From NCBI RefSeq assembly GCF_048564905.1, contig NW_027328883.1:124001-188000 (forward strand): DNA of 64,000 nt, given 5' to 3'. A program made the position numbers and the translations under genes. Positions 1 through 9,634 of the stretch are shown here, piece after piece. Origin of the DNA: Vicugna pacos (lineage: Eukaryota > Chordata > Mammalia > Artiodactyla > Camelidae). The notes beneath the pieces are model-generated. The model worked only from the letters and a program-made list of their open reading frames with translations, searched no databases and was not told where the DNA came from. Position 1 is the stretch's first letter, and each line of letters opens with the position of its first letter.

Positions 1-770
1 CACAGCCCCATCTTGCTAAGTGCTCGCCAGACTGCCTCCTCAGGAGCAAAGTCGCCCTCCAGGACAATCACACCCAGAAGTATCACCAGGAGGCCAGTGT
101 TGGGCATGCTCTGCCCGTCGTCCTGCATGCCATCGTAGGTGAGGCCCAGGGTGGGGACCAGGACATACAAGTGCTCCCTGGGGTCCACCTCCTTCACATC
201 CACCCCAAAGACCAGCTGCAGACACTCAGAGGCTTGGCTCAAGACCACAGGGAAGTGGTCCTGGTCATCTCTGAGGACCGCATTCAGCATTTCCTCTTTT
301 GAGGTCGGCTGCTTTGTGCGGTACTTGTGGAGCAGGAAGCCCATCAGTTCAGCCATCATTAAATGTAATGCATCTTGGAGCCGGGACTCGGCATCTGCCG
401 GGTCCTGCCCGGAGCTGGGCCCCTCCTCACCTTGGCTTCTGAGGCCATTGTCTTCCGACTGGCTCCATGGAGGGGCTGCCACGGCTGTGGGGGAGGGGCA
501 GACACCCTGAGGGCTCTGCGTGGGACTGGGTGTCCCAGAATCAGCCGCCTCCTCGCCAGTGCCCAGGAACAGGACTGAGTAGGAAGACGACGAGGAGGAG
601 GAGGAGGGAGACAACGGGGATGTGCCGCCTTCCTCCTCCTCCTCCTCCTCCTCGTCCTCCTCCTCCTCGTCCTCCTCCTCCTCCTCCACCCAAATGTCCT
701 GCTCATCCATGGAATCCTCAGCCTCTCTTGGGTCCTGAAAGTCGGCTTCAGTGTGGTGGAGGTCACGCAT
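1..770 (-). CDS. MAGE-A family protein, unit 0 (cut by window edge)
   Basis: N-terminal 256 codons of a MAGE-A gene. By comparison with the other copies about 86 codons of the C-terminal MAGE homology domain lie left of the window. The start at 770 is the Met following the exon 3 acceptor; exon 3 begins at 848 and non-coding exon 2 is 923-991. This copy carries Gln12 and Glu16 (DFQDPREAED) and Asp196 (KEVDPREH), the same combination as unit 7. The acidic run (E5-D-E4-D-E8) and the eight-serine run are the full-length form. The frame is open throughout the visible part. Confidence 0.9.
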   Translation of the reverse strand, partial: MRDLHHTEADFQDPREAEDSMDEQDIWVEEEEEDEEEEDEEEEEEEEGGTSPLSPSSSSSSSSYSVLFLGTGEEAADSGTPSPTQSPQGVCPSPTAVAAPPWSQSEDNGLRSQGEEGPSSGQDPADAESRLQDALHLMMAELMGFLLHKYRTKQPTSKEEMLNAVLRDDQDHFPVVLSQASECLQLVFGVDVKEVDPREHLYVLVPTLGLTYDGMQDDGQSMPNTGLLVILLGVIVLEGDFAPEEAVWRALSKMGL

Positions 771-922
771 CTGAACGGGAGGCACGGTGAGTGGTGTCGG
801 GCAGCTGAGAGGAGCGAGGCCAGGGGTGACAGATGGGGACCCACGGGCCTGGGGAAGAAAGGGAGTGTCAGCGGCCCGGGCTGAGAAACCCACCCTGGGG
901 GGCTCTGACAAAGGCCACTTAC

Positions 923-991
923 AGGTCTCCTCTCCAGGGGTGCCCTCGGCCTCACAGGGGCTCTCCTCCTGGTGGACGGTCGTCTGTGAAC
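923..991 (-). other. MAGE-A non-coding exon 2, unit 0
   Basis: On the minus strand an acceptor ending CCCCCGTCAG precedes a 69-bp exon that ends GAGACCT before the donor GTAAGTGG. The order and wording match exon 2 and the start of intron 2 of human MAGEA genes, recalled from memory. The exon has no ATG. Confidence 0.75.
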
Positions 992-3860
992 CTGACGGGG
1001 GAAGTAAGGCAGCTCCTCAGGGTGCAGCCGGCACAGCCCGAGGCTTTGGGGGCGACAGGGGGTGGGTGGAGTGGACGTTGGCGTCGTGGGGTCCCCTCTG
1101 TTCCAGGAGCCCCCGGGCACACACTCAGGGCCCACACCTCACCTTCAGTCCTGACACTGCCGGCCTCCTGTGCTCTGTGACCCGAGGACACGTGTCTCAG
1201 ACCTAGGCCTTCACCTCCCGGTGTCTGGAGCCCCTGGGAGAGAAAGGAGGGGAGACCTGGGGTCTACACTGTGGCACAGCCCTGGACCCGCGTGCTGGCA
1301 GCAGGCCTGGGCTCTGGCAGGTTCCCACTCTTCTAGGGTGGGAGGTCCTCTCCGCGCTAACTCAGGGTCCTCACCGTGACTCCAAGCGGGACCTGGGATT
1401 CTGCGCTCCAACCACCTGAGGGCCCCGTCCTGATAGTAAGTCCCCGGTCTCTCTGAGCCCTGGATGCGGAAGTCAGGACACACCACGTGTGCTCATCCCG
1501 CCTGGGGGCCTCCCAGGGCTGACAGCAGGGGCAGGATCGGTTGCGTCCCCTCTGTTCTGGGGTTTCTGGTCCCCTCACTCCTCCCTCAGGGTCCTCCCCT
1601 TGACTCCTGGCAGGAGCTGAGATTCCCCCCTCAGCCCACCTGAGGCCCCGCCCATCATTCCGGGACGCCAGTCCTTCCGAGACCCGCATTTCGGGAACTG
1701 CTGCCCGAGGTCCTCCCGCCCCATGGTCTCCCAGGACTGGCTCTGTTCTGGGGTCCAGGGTCCCTGAATGCTAACTCGCGGTCGGCACCTTCACTCCCAG
1801 GCGGCCCTGAGATTCTCTCCTCCGCAGACCTGAGGCCCCCGCCCTTTCACTATGTCCCCAGTCTGTCTGAGACTCGGATGCGGAAGTCAGGACAAACCAC
1901 GTGGGCCTGTCCTCCCCTCGGGCCGCCGGACGGCTGAAAGCAAGGGCGCCTTTCTGTGGGGTGGCCACTTTTCTGGGTTCAGGGGCCCCTCCTTCCTCCT
2001 TCAGGGTCCTCACTTTGACTCAGGCGGCATGTAGCCTCCCCTTGGAACCCCCGAGGCCCCGCCCCTCATCCCAGGACCCCAGTCCCTCTGAGGCCCGGAT
2101 GGCAGGAAATGCCGCCGGTGCTCACCCTGCCCCAAGGCCTCCAAGCCCCAACACTGTCCCGGGGTGCAGGAATCCTCCGTTCTCCCTCGGGGTCCTCACT
2201 TTGACTCAGGCGGCATGTAGCCTCCCCTTGGAACCCCCGAAGCCACGCCCCTCATCCCAGGACCCCAGTCCCTCCGAGACCCGGATGGCAGGAAATGCCG
2301 CCTGTGCTTGTTCCGACCTGTGGCCTCCCAGGACCGACTGTGTTTTGGGGTCCAGGGTCCTCACTGCTCGCTCACAGTCATCAGCTTCACTCCCAGTGGG
2401 ACCTTGGATTCTCTCCTCTGCAGATCTGAGGGTCCCCCCACCCCCCATCTCACACTAAGTCCCCGGTCTCTCTGAGACCAGGGTGCCGCAGTCAGGACAC
2501 AACACGTGGGCCCGTCCTGCCCTCGGGCCTCCGGACAGCTGCTAGCAAGGTTCCCTGTCTGTGGGATGGCCTCTTTTCCGGGTTCCGGGAGCCCTCAGTT
2601 CTCCCTCAGGGTCGTCACTTAGGCGTCATGTCGTCTAGCCTCTGGCCACCCGAGGCCCCGCCCCTCACCCCAGGACCCCAGTCCCTCTGAGGCCCGGGTG
2701 TCAGGAAATGCCGCCGGTGCTCACCCTGCCCCAAGGCCTCCAATGTCCAACACTGTCCCCGGGTGCAGGAATCCTCCGTTGTCCCTCGGGGTCCTCACTT
2801 TGACTCAGGCGGCATGTGGTCTCCCCTCTGGCCACCCGAGGCCCCGCCCCTCATCCCAGGACCCCAGTCCCTCTGAGGCCCGGATGGCAGGAAATGCCGC
2901 CGGTGCTCACCCTGCCCCAAGGCCTCCAAGCCCCAACACTGTCCCGGGGTGCAGGAATCCTCCGTTCTCCCTCGGGGTCCTCACCTTGACTCAGGCGGCA
3001 TGTGGTCTCCCCTCTGGCCACCCGAGGCCCCGCCCCTCATCCCAGGACCCCAGTCCCTCCGAGACCCGGATGTCAGGAAGTCAGGGCCCCACGAGTGCTC
3101 ATCACACGCAGGCCCTCCCAGGGCTGACAGCAGGGGCGGGATCTGTTTGGCCACTTCTGTCCTCCGTCAGGGTCCTCAGCTTCAGCCCTGGCGGTTCCTG
3201 GGACGCCCCCTTGTTGACCCGAGCCCACACCCTCACACCAAGGCCCTCACTGCCCAGAGACCCCCAGGGGAGTCTGTGGACTCACATCAGGCCACCAAGC
3301 CCAGGGCTTCCCAGGACCGTGGACGCCAGGGGCTGAGATGGATTCCCCGGGGGTCCCTCAGCCCTCCCTCTGCTCCCCACCTGGGCTCCAGGCTGGGCCT
3401 GGGCCCCTCCCTCTGCCCACCTCAGTTTGCTCCCCTTGGACCCAGGCCCCTCCACAGCCTGGACCCCCGAGAGGGAAGCGGGGGTGGGGGTTGGGGCACT
3501 GATCCCCGCCACCCTGCCTGCGGTCTCCCAGGGCTGACAGCGGAACCGACCTGGATTTATCGTGTTCCATTGATCTGTGTCCCTCCACACGGTTCCACCT
3601 TGACTCCTGGCAGCGCTGGGCTCCTTCCCTGTGCAGACCTGAAGCCGGCCTCCCTCACCCAGGCCCTCACCTCTCTCACCCCCCAGGGAGGGGGCATCAG
3701 CGCCCGTCAGATCCGGACCCCGTGCCCGGGGCTCTCCCAGGGCTGTCGGGGGGGCCGGAGGTGGATTCCCTGTTTGGAATTCAGCCTCGGTGGGTGTTTC
3801 CTCCCTGCGATTTCCAGGACCATTCCTCATCTATGGCTTTGGATTCTGACCATCGAGGGG
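992..3860 (-). repeat. GC-rich sub-repeat region upstream of MAGE, unit 0
   Basis: About 2.9 kb of GC-rich DNA made of diverged sub-repeats, each opening with GGGTCCTCAC or a close variant on the + strand. Clear starts are at 1365, 1589, 2004, 2190, 2355, 2609, 2789, 2975 and 3170, with spacing of roughly 165-255 bp. Many carry a CCCCGCCC GC-box-like string. Read in the gene's direction several contain GAGTCAAGGTGAGGAC, a good splice-donor match. Human MAGEA 5' regions are built of similar repeats. This should be intron 1 plus first exon or exons and promoter, but I cannot place exon 1. Unit 0 differs from all other units around 2806-2895 (see findings). Confidence 0.7.
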
Positions 3861-4902
3861 AGCTGACCCATCAGTGTAAGTGTCCAGCAGACAGTTTCCA
3901 AGAACACACCCCAGTAAATCCTACCCCAAGTTTGGGGCGGTTTCCAAACCTCTTCAACTATATATGCCAAGACTGAGTACACTGTGAGCCACATTAAACG
4001 CCACTCCTCCCTGCAGTTGGAGCATTCTGAGTGTTCTAGCAGCTCAGGCAGGATAAGCAGGTCTCTAAGCATCCCTGAACAAAGTACACCTTCCCTTCTC
4101 GCCCAGGAGATGTATCCACGATCCCAGAGGGACTTCTCAGAGCAATCTCCCACCTGACACGTTCCTCTCACCACTAACAAGTGCCGTCTGCACGTCTGCC
4201 TGCCGCCAACACCCAGCTTCATTACCATCACCTCCCACAGAAGGAGCCCCGCCCTCCCCCCACCCCAGCTTCCCAAAGCCCTGAACTGCCCTGGCGCTGG
4301 GCACTTACACTTGGGTGCTCTCTCCCGGACCCCCACCCCCTCGCCCTATTTTCCTTTGCCCTATGGGACTCAGGAGACATGTCACCAACTTCCCGATGTG
4401 ACTGCGGCTCCTAGACTATCCTAGGTGTGGGCTGTCCTGCTTTTCCGAGTGTCCCCACTGCTAACACCGAGCCCTCCAGAGAGCAGAGGCTCGGTGTACG
4501 TCTGCGGATGAACTGAGATGGTGAGCAGGGATCCTATTGATTCAGGTTGCCTTTCTCCTCCTTTCTTAACTGAGCCAGACAAATCCAGGTTATACACACA
4601 TAATTATAATTTTATAGACTGACAGAAGAAAAGGGATAAGGAGCCAATAATTAACTATCTTTCACTTTTACTTCTCTCTCTCTTGACCCCACCGAGTTTA
4701 GTGCTGATCACTCTCACATTTCCAAGTAAATTTCTATTCCAGTGCGGTGTTATCTACTTTGGCATCGCGAAGTACGATGGAAGCTTTCCCAATTTGTTTT
4801 ACAAAATAGCAAAACTCAGTCTTGAGCTGCATAAGTACCAATACATGCGTAATCAATATCATTCACAAACTAAGATACTGAAGCTTATTAAATATTATTA
4901 TT
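3861..4902. other. Spacer, unit 0: no gene recognised
   Basis: A 1,042-bp stretch between the GC-rich region and the L1. The first part is moderately GC-rich and has a minus-strand GTAAGT donor at 4303-4308, preceded in the gene's direction by a GGGAAG ETS-like core near 4396-4402. This is a possible distal first exon of the MAGE gene, unproven. From about 4540 it turns AT-rich with no open frame of note. The same length and content recur in all complete units. Confidence 0.5.
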
Positions 4903-6780
4903 AATATACAGAAATCTGTTGCATCTTATACACTAACAAAGGAGCATCAGAAAGAGAAATTAAGGAAACAATCCCATTTACCATCACATCAAAGAGAATA
5001 AAAAAATCTAGTACTAAAGCTAGCTAAGGAGACCAAAGACCTGTACTCCAATAACTACAAGACACTGATGTGAGAAGCTGAAGATGACACCAACAGATGG
5101 AAAGATATACCGTGTTCTTGGATTGGAAGAATCAGTGTTGTTGACCATACAACCCAGTGGCCGTACTACCCAAGGCAATCTACAGATTCAAAGCAATCCC
5201 TGTCAAAATAACAATGGCATTTTTCTCAGAACAAGAACCAATAACTTAAAAAAGTGTACGGAAAAAGAAAAGAACCCCAATAGCTAAAACAATCTTGAGA
5301 ATGAAGAACCGAGCGGGAGGAATCATGCTCCCTGACTTTAGACTATACTACAGAGCTGTAGTAATCAAAAGAGTGCGGTACTGGCCCCAGACAGACACAC
5401 AGATCAATGGAACAGGATAAAGAGGCGACAAGTAAACCCACACACTTACCGTCAATGAATCTACGACAAAGGAAGCAAGGATATTGAATGGAGAAAAGAC
5501 AGTCTCTTCAATAAGTGGTTCTGGGAAAACTGGACAGCTACCTGTCAAAGAACGAACTTAGAACATTCTCTAACACCATACACAAAAATAAACTCAAGAT
5601 AGATTAAAGATCTACATTCAAGACTGGATACTATAATACTCCTAGAGGAAAACATAGGCAGAACCCTCTCTGACGTAAATTACAGCAATAACGTTTTCGA
5701 TCCATCTCCTAAAACAAAGGAAATAAAAGGAAAAATAAACAGCGGGGACCTAATTATACTTAAAAGCTTCTGCACAGCAAAGGAATCCACTGACTAAATA
5801 AAAAAAAAACAACCTACTGAAGGGGAGAAAATATTTGCAAATGATACAACTGACAAGGGAGCAATAACCACCATATATAAACAGCTCATACAATTCAACA
5901 TCAAAAAGACAAATGACCCAACTAAAAACGGGCAGAACAACAGAATAGACATCTGTCCAAAGAGGAAATGCAGGTGGCCTGCAGGCACGTGAAAAGATGC
6001 TCAGTATAACTAATCATCTGGGAAATGCAAACCAAAACCACAATGAGATATCACCTCATACCTGTCAGAATGGCTACCTTCAAAAAGAACGCGAAGAGCA
6101 AATGTTGGCGAAGATGTGGAGAAAAGGGATCCCTCCTACACTGTTGGTGCGGATGTGAATTGGTGTGGCCATTGTGGAAAACAGTATGCCGTTTCTCACA
6201 AAACTAAAAATAGAACCACCAAGTGACCCAGCAATTCCATTCCTGGGTATATATCTCAAAAAAAAAAAAGATACTAATTTGAAAAGATACACGCACCCAA
6301 TATTCATAGCAGCGTTATCTACAATTGCCAAGATGTGGAAGGAACCTAAATGTCCATCAGCAGATGAATGGATACACACAAACACACACACACACACATA
6401 TGGAATACTAGTCAGCCATAAAAAACAAAATTTTGCCGTTTGCAGCAACATGGATGGACTTGGAGGACATTATGCTAAGTGAAATAAATCAGACAGAGAA
6501 AGACAAATACTGTATGATATCAGTTTATACGTGGACTCTAAAAAATACAACAAACTAGTGACTATAACAAAGAAGCAGACTCATAGAGAACAAACTAGTG
6601 ATTACCAGGGGGGAGGGGGGAGGGGCAATATAGGGGTGAGGGAGCGGGAGGTCCAAACTATTGGGTGGAAGGAAGGTTCACAACCAGGTTCATTGGGTGC
6701 ACAACAAGGGGTATATAACCAATATATTCTCAGAACTGTAAATGAAATGTAATCTTTAAAAAACCTGTATAATAAAATAA
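4903..6780 (+). mobile_element. LINE-1 3' fragment, between units 0 and 1
   Basis: 5'-truncated L1 holding the end of ORF2 and the 3' part. Recognisable L1 wording includes the 'gaaattaaggaaacaatcccatt' area near 4955, the 'caaagcaatccctgtcaaaataa' area near 5190, 'cacaatgagatatcacctca' at about 6039 and 'caacatggatggacttgga' near 6447. ORF2 is broken by many stops and frameshifts, so it is dead. It has a CA run at 6374-6399 (26 bp), a 12-A run and an AATAAA at 6771-6776. It carries the long form 'acattcaagactgg'. Confidence 0.92.
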
Positions 6781-7037
6781 AGTATATTGATATTTATTAA
6801 AAGGAATAACATCTGAAGCATCACTAAGGGAAATGAAGATGAATTTCCATATCATTGTAGAGAACAGGAGCCCAGAGATGCTGTACACCGTGTTCCCCCC
6901 CACCGGCCCTGGCCCTCACTACCTAAAAGGCTGACTGCTTGCTCTTCAGACACACAGTGAAGAGTCAGCCTCACTTCCTGCCCGGCGGGAGAAGCTGCCG
7001 GACAGGGGCCTAGAAGGAGCCCAGCTGCAAGTCTGCC

Positions 7038-8066
7038 TCAGGCCCCCTCTTCCTCATCACTCACTCGCTCTTCAGACAGGGATGGGAAAGAACTGGGACC
7101 CCTTCTATTGACCCTGAGGAAATGTTCCAGGACTTGCAGCTTGCTGGTCTCCGTGTAGGCCCGGGGACCCCATAGGAACTCGTAGCTAGCGGGATCGCTG
7201 TTGGCCACCTGCCGGTACTCCACGTACCCCTCCTGCACCCACACGTTGGTGATGAGTTCCCTGGGCTCCCCGTAGATGAAGTGCTCCCTCCCAGCACACA
7301 GCCCCATCTTGCTAAGTGCTCGCCAGACTGCCTCCTCAGGAGCAAAGTCGCCCTCCAGGACAATCACACCCAGAAGTATCACCAGGAGGCCAGTGTTGGG
7401 CATGCTCTGCCCGTCGTCCTGCATGCCATCGTAGGTGAGGCCCAGGGTGGGGACCAGGACATACAAGTGCTCCCTGGGGGCCACCTCCTTCACATCCACC
7501 CCAAAGACCAGCTGCAGACACTCAGAGGCTTGGCTCAAGACCACAGGGAAGTGGTCCTGGTCATCTCTGAGGACCGCATTCAGCATTTCCTCTTTTGAGG
7601 TCGGCTGCTTTGTGCGGTACTTGTGGAGCAGGAAGCCCATCAGTTCAGCCATCATTAAATGTAATGCATCTTGGAGCCGGGACTCGGCATCTGCCGGGTC
7701 CTGCCCGGAGCTGGGCCCCTCCTCACCTTGGCTTCTGAGGCCATTGTCTTCCGACTGGCTCCATGGAGGGGCTGCCACGGCTGTGGGGGAGGGGCAGACA
7801 CCCTGAGGGCTCTGCGTGGGACTGGGTGTCCCAGAATCAGCCGCCTCCTCGCCAGTGCCCAGGAACAGGACTGAGTAGGAAGACGACGAGGAGGAGGAGG
7901 AGGGAGACAACGGGGATGTGCCGCCTTCCTCCTCCTCCTCCTCCTCCTCGTCCTCCTCCTCCTCGTCCTCCTCCTCCTCCTCCACCCAAATGTCCTGCTC
8001 ATCCATGGAATCCTCAGCCGCTCTTGGGTCCTTAAAGTCGGCTTCAGTGTGGTGGAGGTCACGCAT
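7038..8066 (-). CDS. MAGE-A family protein, unit 1 (MAGEA10/8/11-like)
   Basis: Predicted 342-aa MAGE protein. Residues 1-50 are acidic (E5-D-E4-D-E8 at 29-47), 56-63 are eight serines, 70-135 are low-complexity, and about 137-320 form the MAGE homology domain, a tandem winged-helix fold. Segments FLLHKY (145-150), LQLVFGVDVKEV, GLTYDGM, YGEPRELIT, EYRQVANSDPA and YEFLWGPRA match human MAGEA10/A8 closely. Family members bind RING E3 ubiquitin ligases and are normally expressed in testis. The open frame runs to 8207, but the first 47 codons cross intron 2 (8145-8218) and its acceptor, so Met at 8066 is chosen; it sits where human MAGE-A proteins start. Exon 3 begins at 8144. A poly(A) signal AATAAA on the minus strand is at 6793-6798. 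This copy has Lys12, Ala16, Ala196 and uniquely Ser294 in place of Arg. Confidence 0.93.
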   Translation of the reverse strand: MRDLHHTEADFKDPRAAEDSMDEQDIWVEEEEEDEEEEDEEEEEEEEGGTSPLSPSSSSSSSSYSVLFLGTGEEAADSGTPSPTQSPQGVCPSPTAVAAPPWSQSEDNGLRSQGEEGPSSGQDPADAESRLQDALHLMMAELMGFLLHKYRTKQPTSKEEMLNAVLRDDQDHFPVVLSQASECLQLVFGVDVKEVAPREHLYVLVPTLGLTYDGMQDDGQSMPNTGLLVILLGVIVLEGDFAPEEAVWRALSKMGLCAGREHFIYGEPRELITNVWVQEGYVEYRQVANSDPASYEFLWGPRAYTETSKLQVLEHFLRVNRRGPSSFPSLSEERVSDEEEGA

Positions 8067-8218
8067 CTGAACGGGAGGCACGGTGAGTGGTGTCGGGCAG
8101 CTGAGAGGAGCGAGGCCAGGGGTGACAGATGGGGACCCACGGGCCTGGGGAAGAAAGGGAGTGTCAGCGGCCCGGGCTGAGAAACCCACCCTGGGGGGCT
8201 CTGACAAAGGCCACTTAC

Positions 8219-8287
8219 AGGTCTCCTCTCCAGGGGTGCCCTCGGCCTCACAGGGGCTCTCCTCCTGGTGGACGGTCGTCTGTGAAC
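8219..8287 (-). other. MAGE-A non-coding exon 2, unit 1
   Basis: 69 bp between acceptor CCCCCGTCAG and donor GTAAGTGG on the minus strand. Intron 2 is 74 bp (8145-8218) and ends TTCTTCCCCAG. Confidence 0.75.
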
Positions 8288-9277
8288 CTGACGGGGGAAG
8301 TAAGGCAGCTCCTCAGGGTGCAGCCGGCACAGCCCGAGGCTTTGGGGGCGACAGGGGGTGGGTGGAGTGGACGTTGGCGTCGTGGGGTCCCCTCTGTTCC
8401 AGGAGCCCCCGGGCACACACTCAGGGCCCACACCTCACCTTCAGTCCTGACACTGCCGGCCTCCTGTGCTCTGTGACCCGAGGACACGTGTCTCAGACCT
8501 AGGCCTTCACCTCCCGGTGTCTGGAGCCCCTGGGAGAGAAAGGAGGGGAGACCTGGGGTCTACACTGTGGCACAGCCCTGGACCCGCGTGCTGGCAGCAG
8601 GCCTGGGCTCTGGCAGGTTCCCACTCTTCTAGGGTGGGAGGTCCTCTCCGCGCTAACTCAGGGTCCTCACCGTGACTCCAAGCGGGACCTGGGATTCTGC
8701 GCTCCAACCACCTGAGGGCCCCATCCTGATAGTAAGTCCCCGGTCTCTCTGAGCCCTGGATGCGGAAGTCAGGACACACCACGTGTGCTCATCCCGCCTG
8801 GGGGCCTCCCAGGGCTGACAGCAGGGGCAGGATCGGTTGCGTCCCCTCTGTTCTGGGGTTTCTGGTCCCCTCACTCCTCCCTCAGGGTCCTCCCCTTGAC
8901 TCCTGGCAGGAGCTGAGATTCCCCCCTCAGCCCACCTGAGGCCCCGCCCGTCATTCCGGGACGCCAGTCCTTCCGAGACCCGCATTTCAGGAACTGCTGC
9001 CCGAGGTCCTCCCGCCCCATGGTCTCCCAGGACTGGCTCTGTTCTGGGGTCCAGGGTCCCTGAATGCTAACTCGCGGTCGGCACCTTCACTCCCAGGCGG
9101 CCCTGAGATTCTCTCCTCCGCAGACCTGAGGCCCCCGCCCTTTCACTATGTCCCCAGTCTGTCTGAGACTCGGATGCGGAAGTCAGGACAAACCACGTGG
9201 GCCTGTCCTCCCCTCGGGCCGCCGGACGGCTGAAAGCAAGGGCGCCTTTCTGTGGGGTGGCCACTTTTCTGGGTTCA
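8288..9277 (-). repeat. GC-rich region upstream of MAGE, unit 1 (incomplete)
   Basis: First 990 bp of the GC-rich sub-repeat region, near-identical to 992-1981. It stops abruptly at the run of Ns, so the main block of sub-repeats is missing. Confidence 0.8.
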
Positions 9278-9377
9278 NNNNNNNNNNNNNNNNNNNNNNN
9301 NNNNNNNNNNNNNNNNNNNNNNNNNNNNNNNNNNNNNNNNNNNNNNNNNNNNNNNNNNNNNNNNNNNNNNNNNNNNN
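9278..9377. other. Assembly gap (100 N)
   Basis: Exactly 100 Ns, the usual placeholder for a gap of unknown size. The left edge matches unit 0 position 1981 and the right edge matches 4646, so about 2,664 bp of a standard unit is absent. Confidence 0.98.
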
Positions 9378-9634
9378 AATAATTAACTATCTTTCACTTT
9401 TACTTCTCTCTCTCTTGACCCCACCGAGTTTAGTGCTGATCACTCTCACATTTCCAAGTAAATTTCTATTCCAGTGCGGTGTTATCTACTTTGGCATCGC
9501 GAAGTACGATGGAAGCTTTCCCAATTTGTTTTACAAAATAGCAAAACTCAGTCTTGAGCTGCATAAGTACCAATACATGCGTAATCAATATCATTCACAA
9601 ACTAAGATACTGAAGCTTATTAAATATTATTATT
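9378..9634. other. Spacer remnant right of gap
   Basis: Last 257 bp of the AT-rich part of the spacer, matching 4646-4902. No gene seen. Confidence 0.8.

Noticed and set aside
1365-3190. CRISPR-like spaced repeats
   Set aside because: The repeats are about 180 bp, diverged and contiguous, with no short identical repeat or unique spacers, in a vertebrate genome.
2949-3866. 305-codon and overlapping 182- and 212-codon frames in the GC-rich sub-repeats
   Set aside because: Pro/Ser/Arg-rich readings of repeat DNA with few stops because of base composition; no domain and no splice support.
3827-4336. 169-codon minus-strand frame in the spacer
   Set aside because: No similarity recognised and absent from unit 8; it may overlap a non-coding first exon but is not a credible protein.
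4683-4904. Short plus-strand frames in the spacer and L1
   Set aside because: Fragments in AT-rich DNA or remnants of decayed L1 ORF2.
7435-7806. Plus-strand open frames over the MAGE coding region
   Set aside because: Antisense shadows of a long GC-rich coding exon; no family match.
7655-8431. 258-codon Arg/Pro-rich open frame on the same strand as MAGE, present in all units
   Set aside because: It runs through intron 2 and both splice sites and reads the GAG repeat in another frame (RRRR). Splicing out 74 bp would break its frame. Its recurrence only reflects the tandem repeat.
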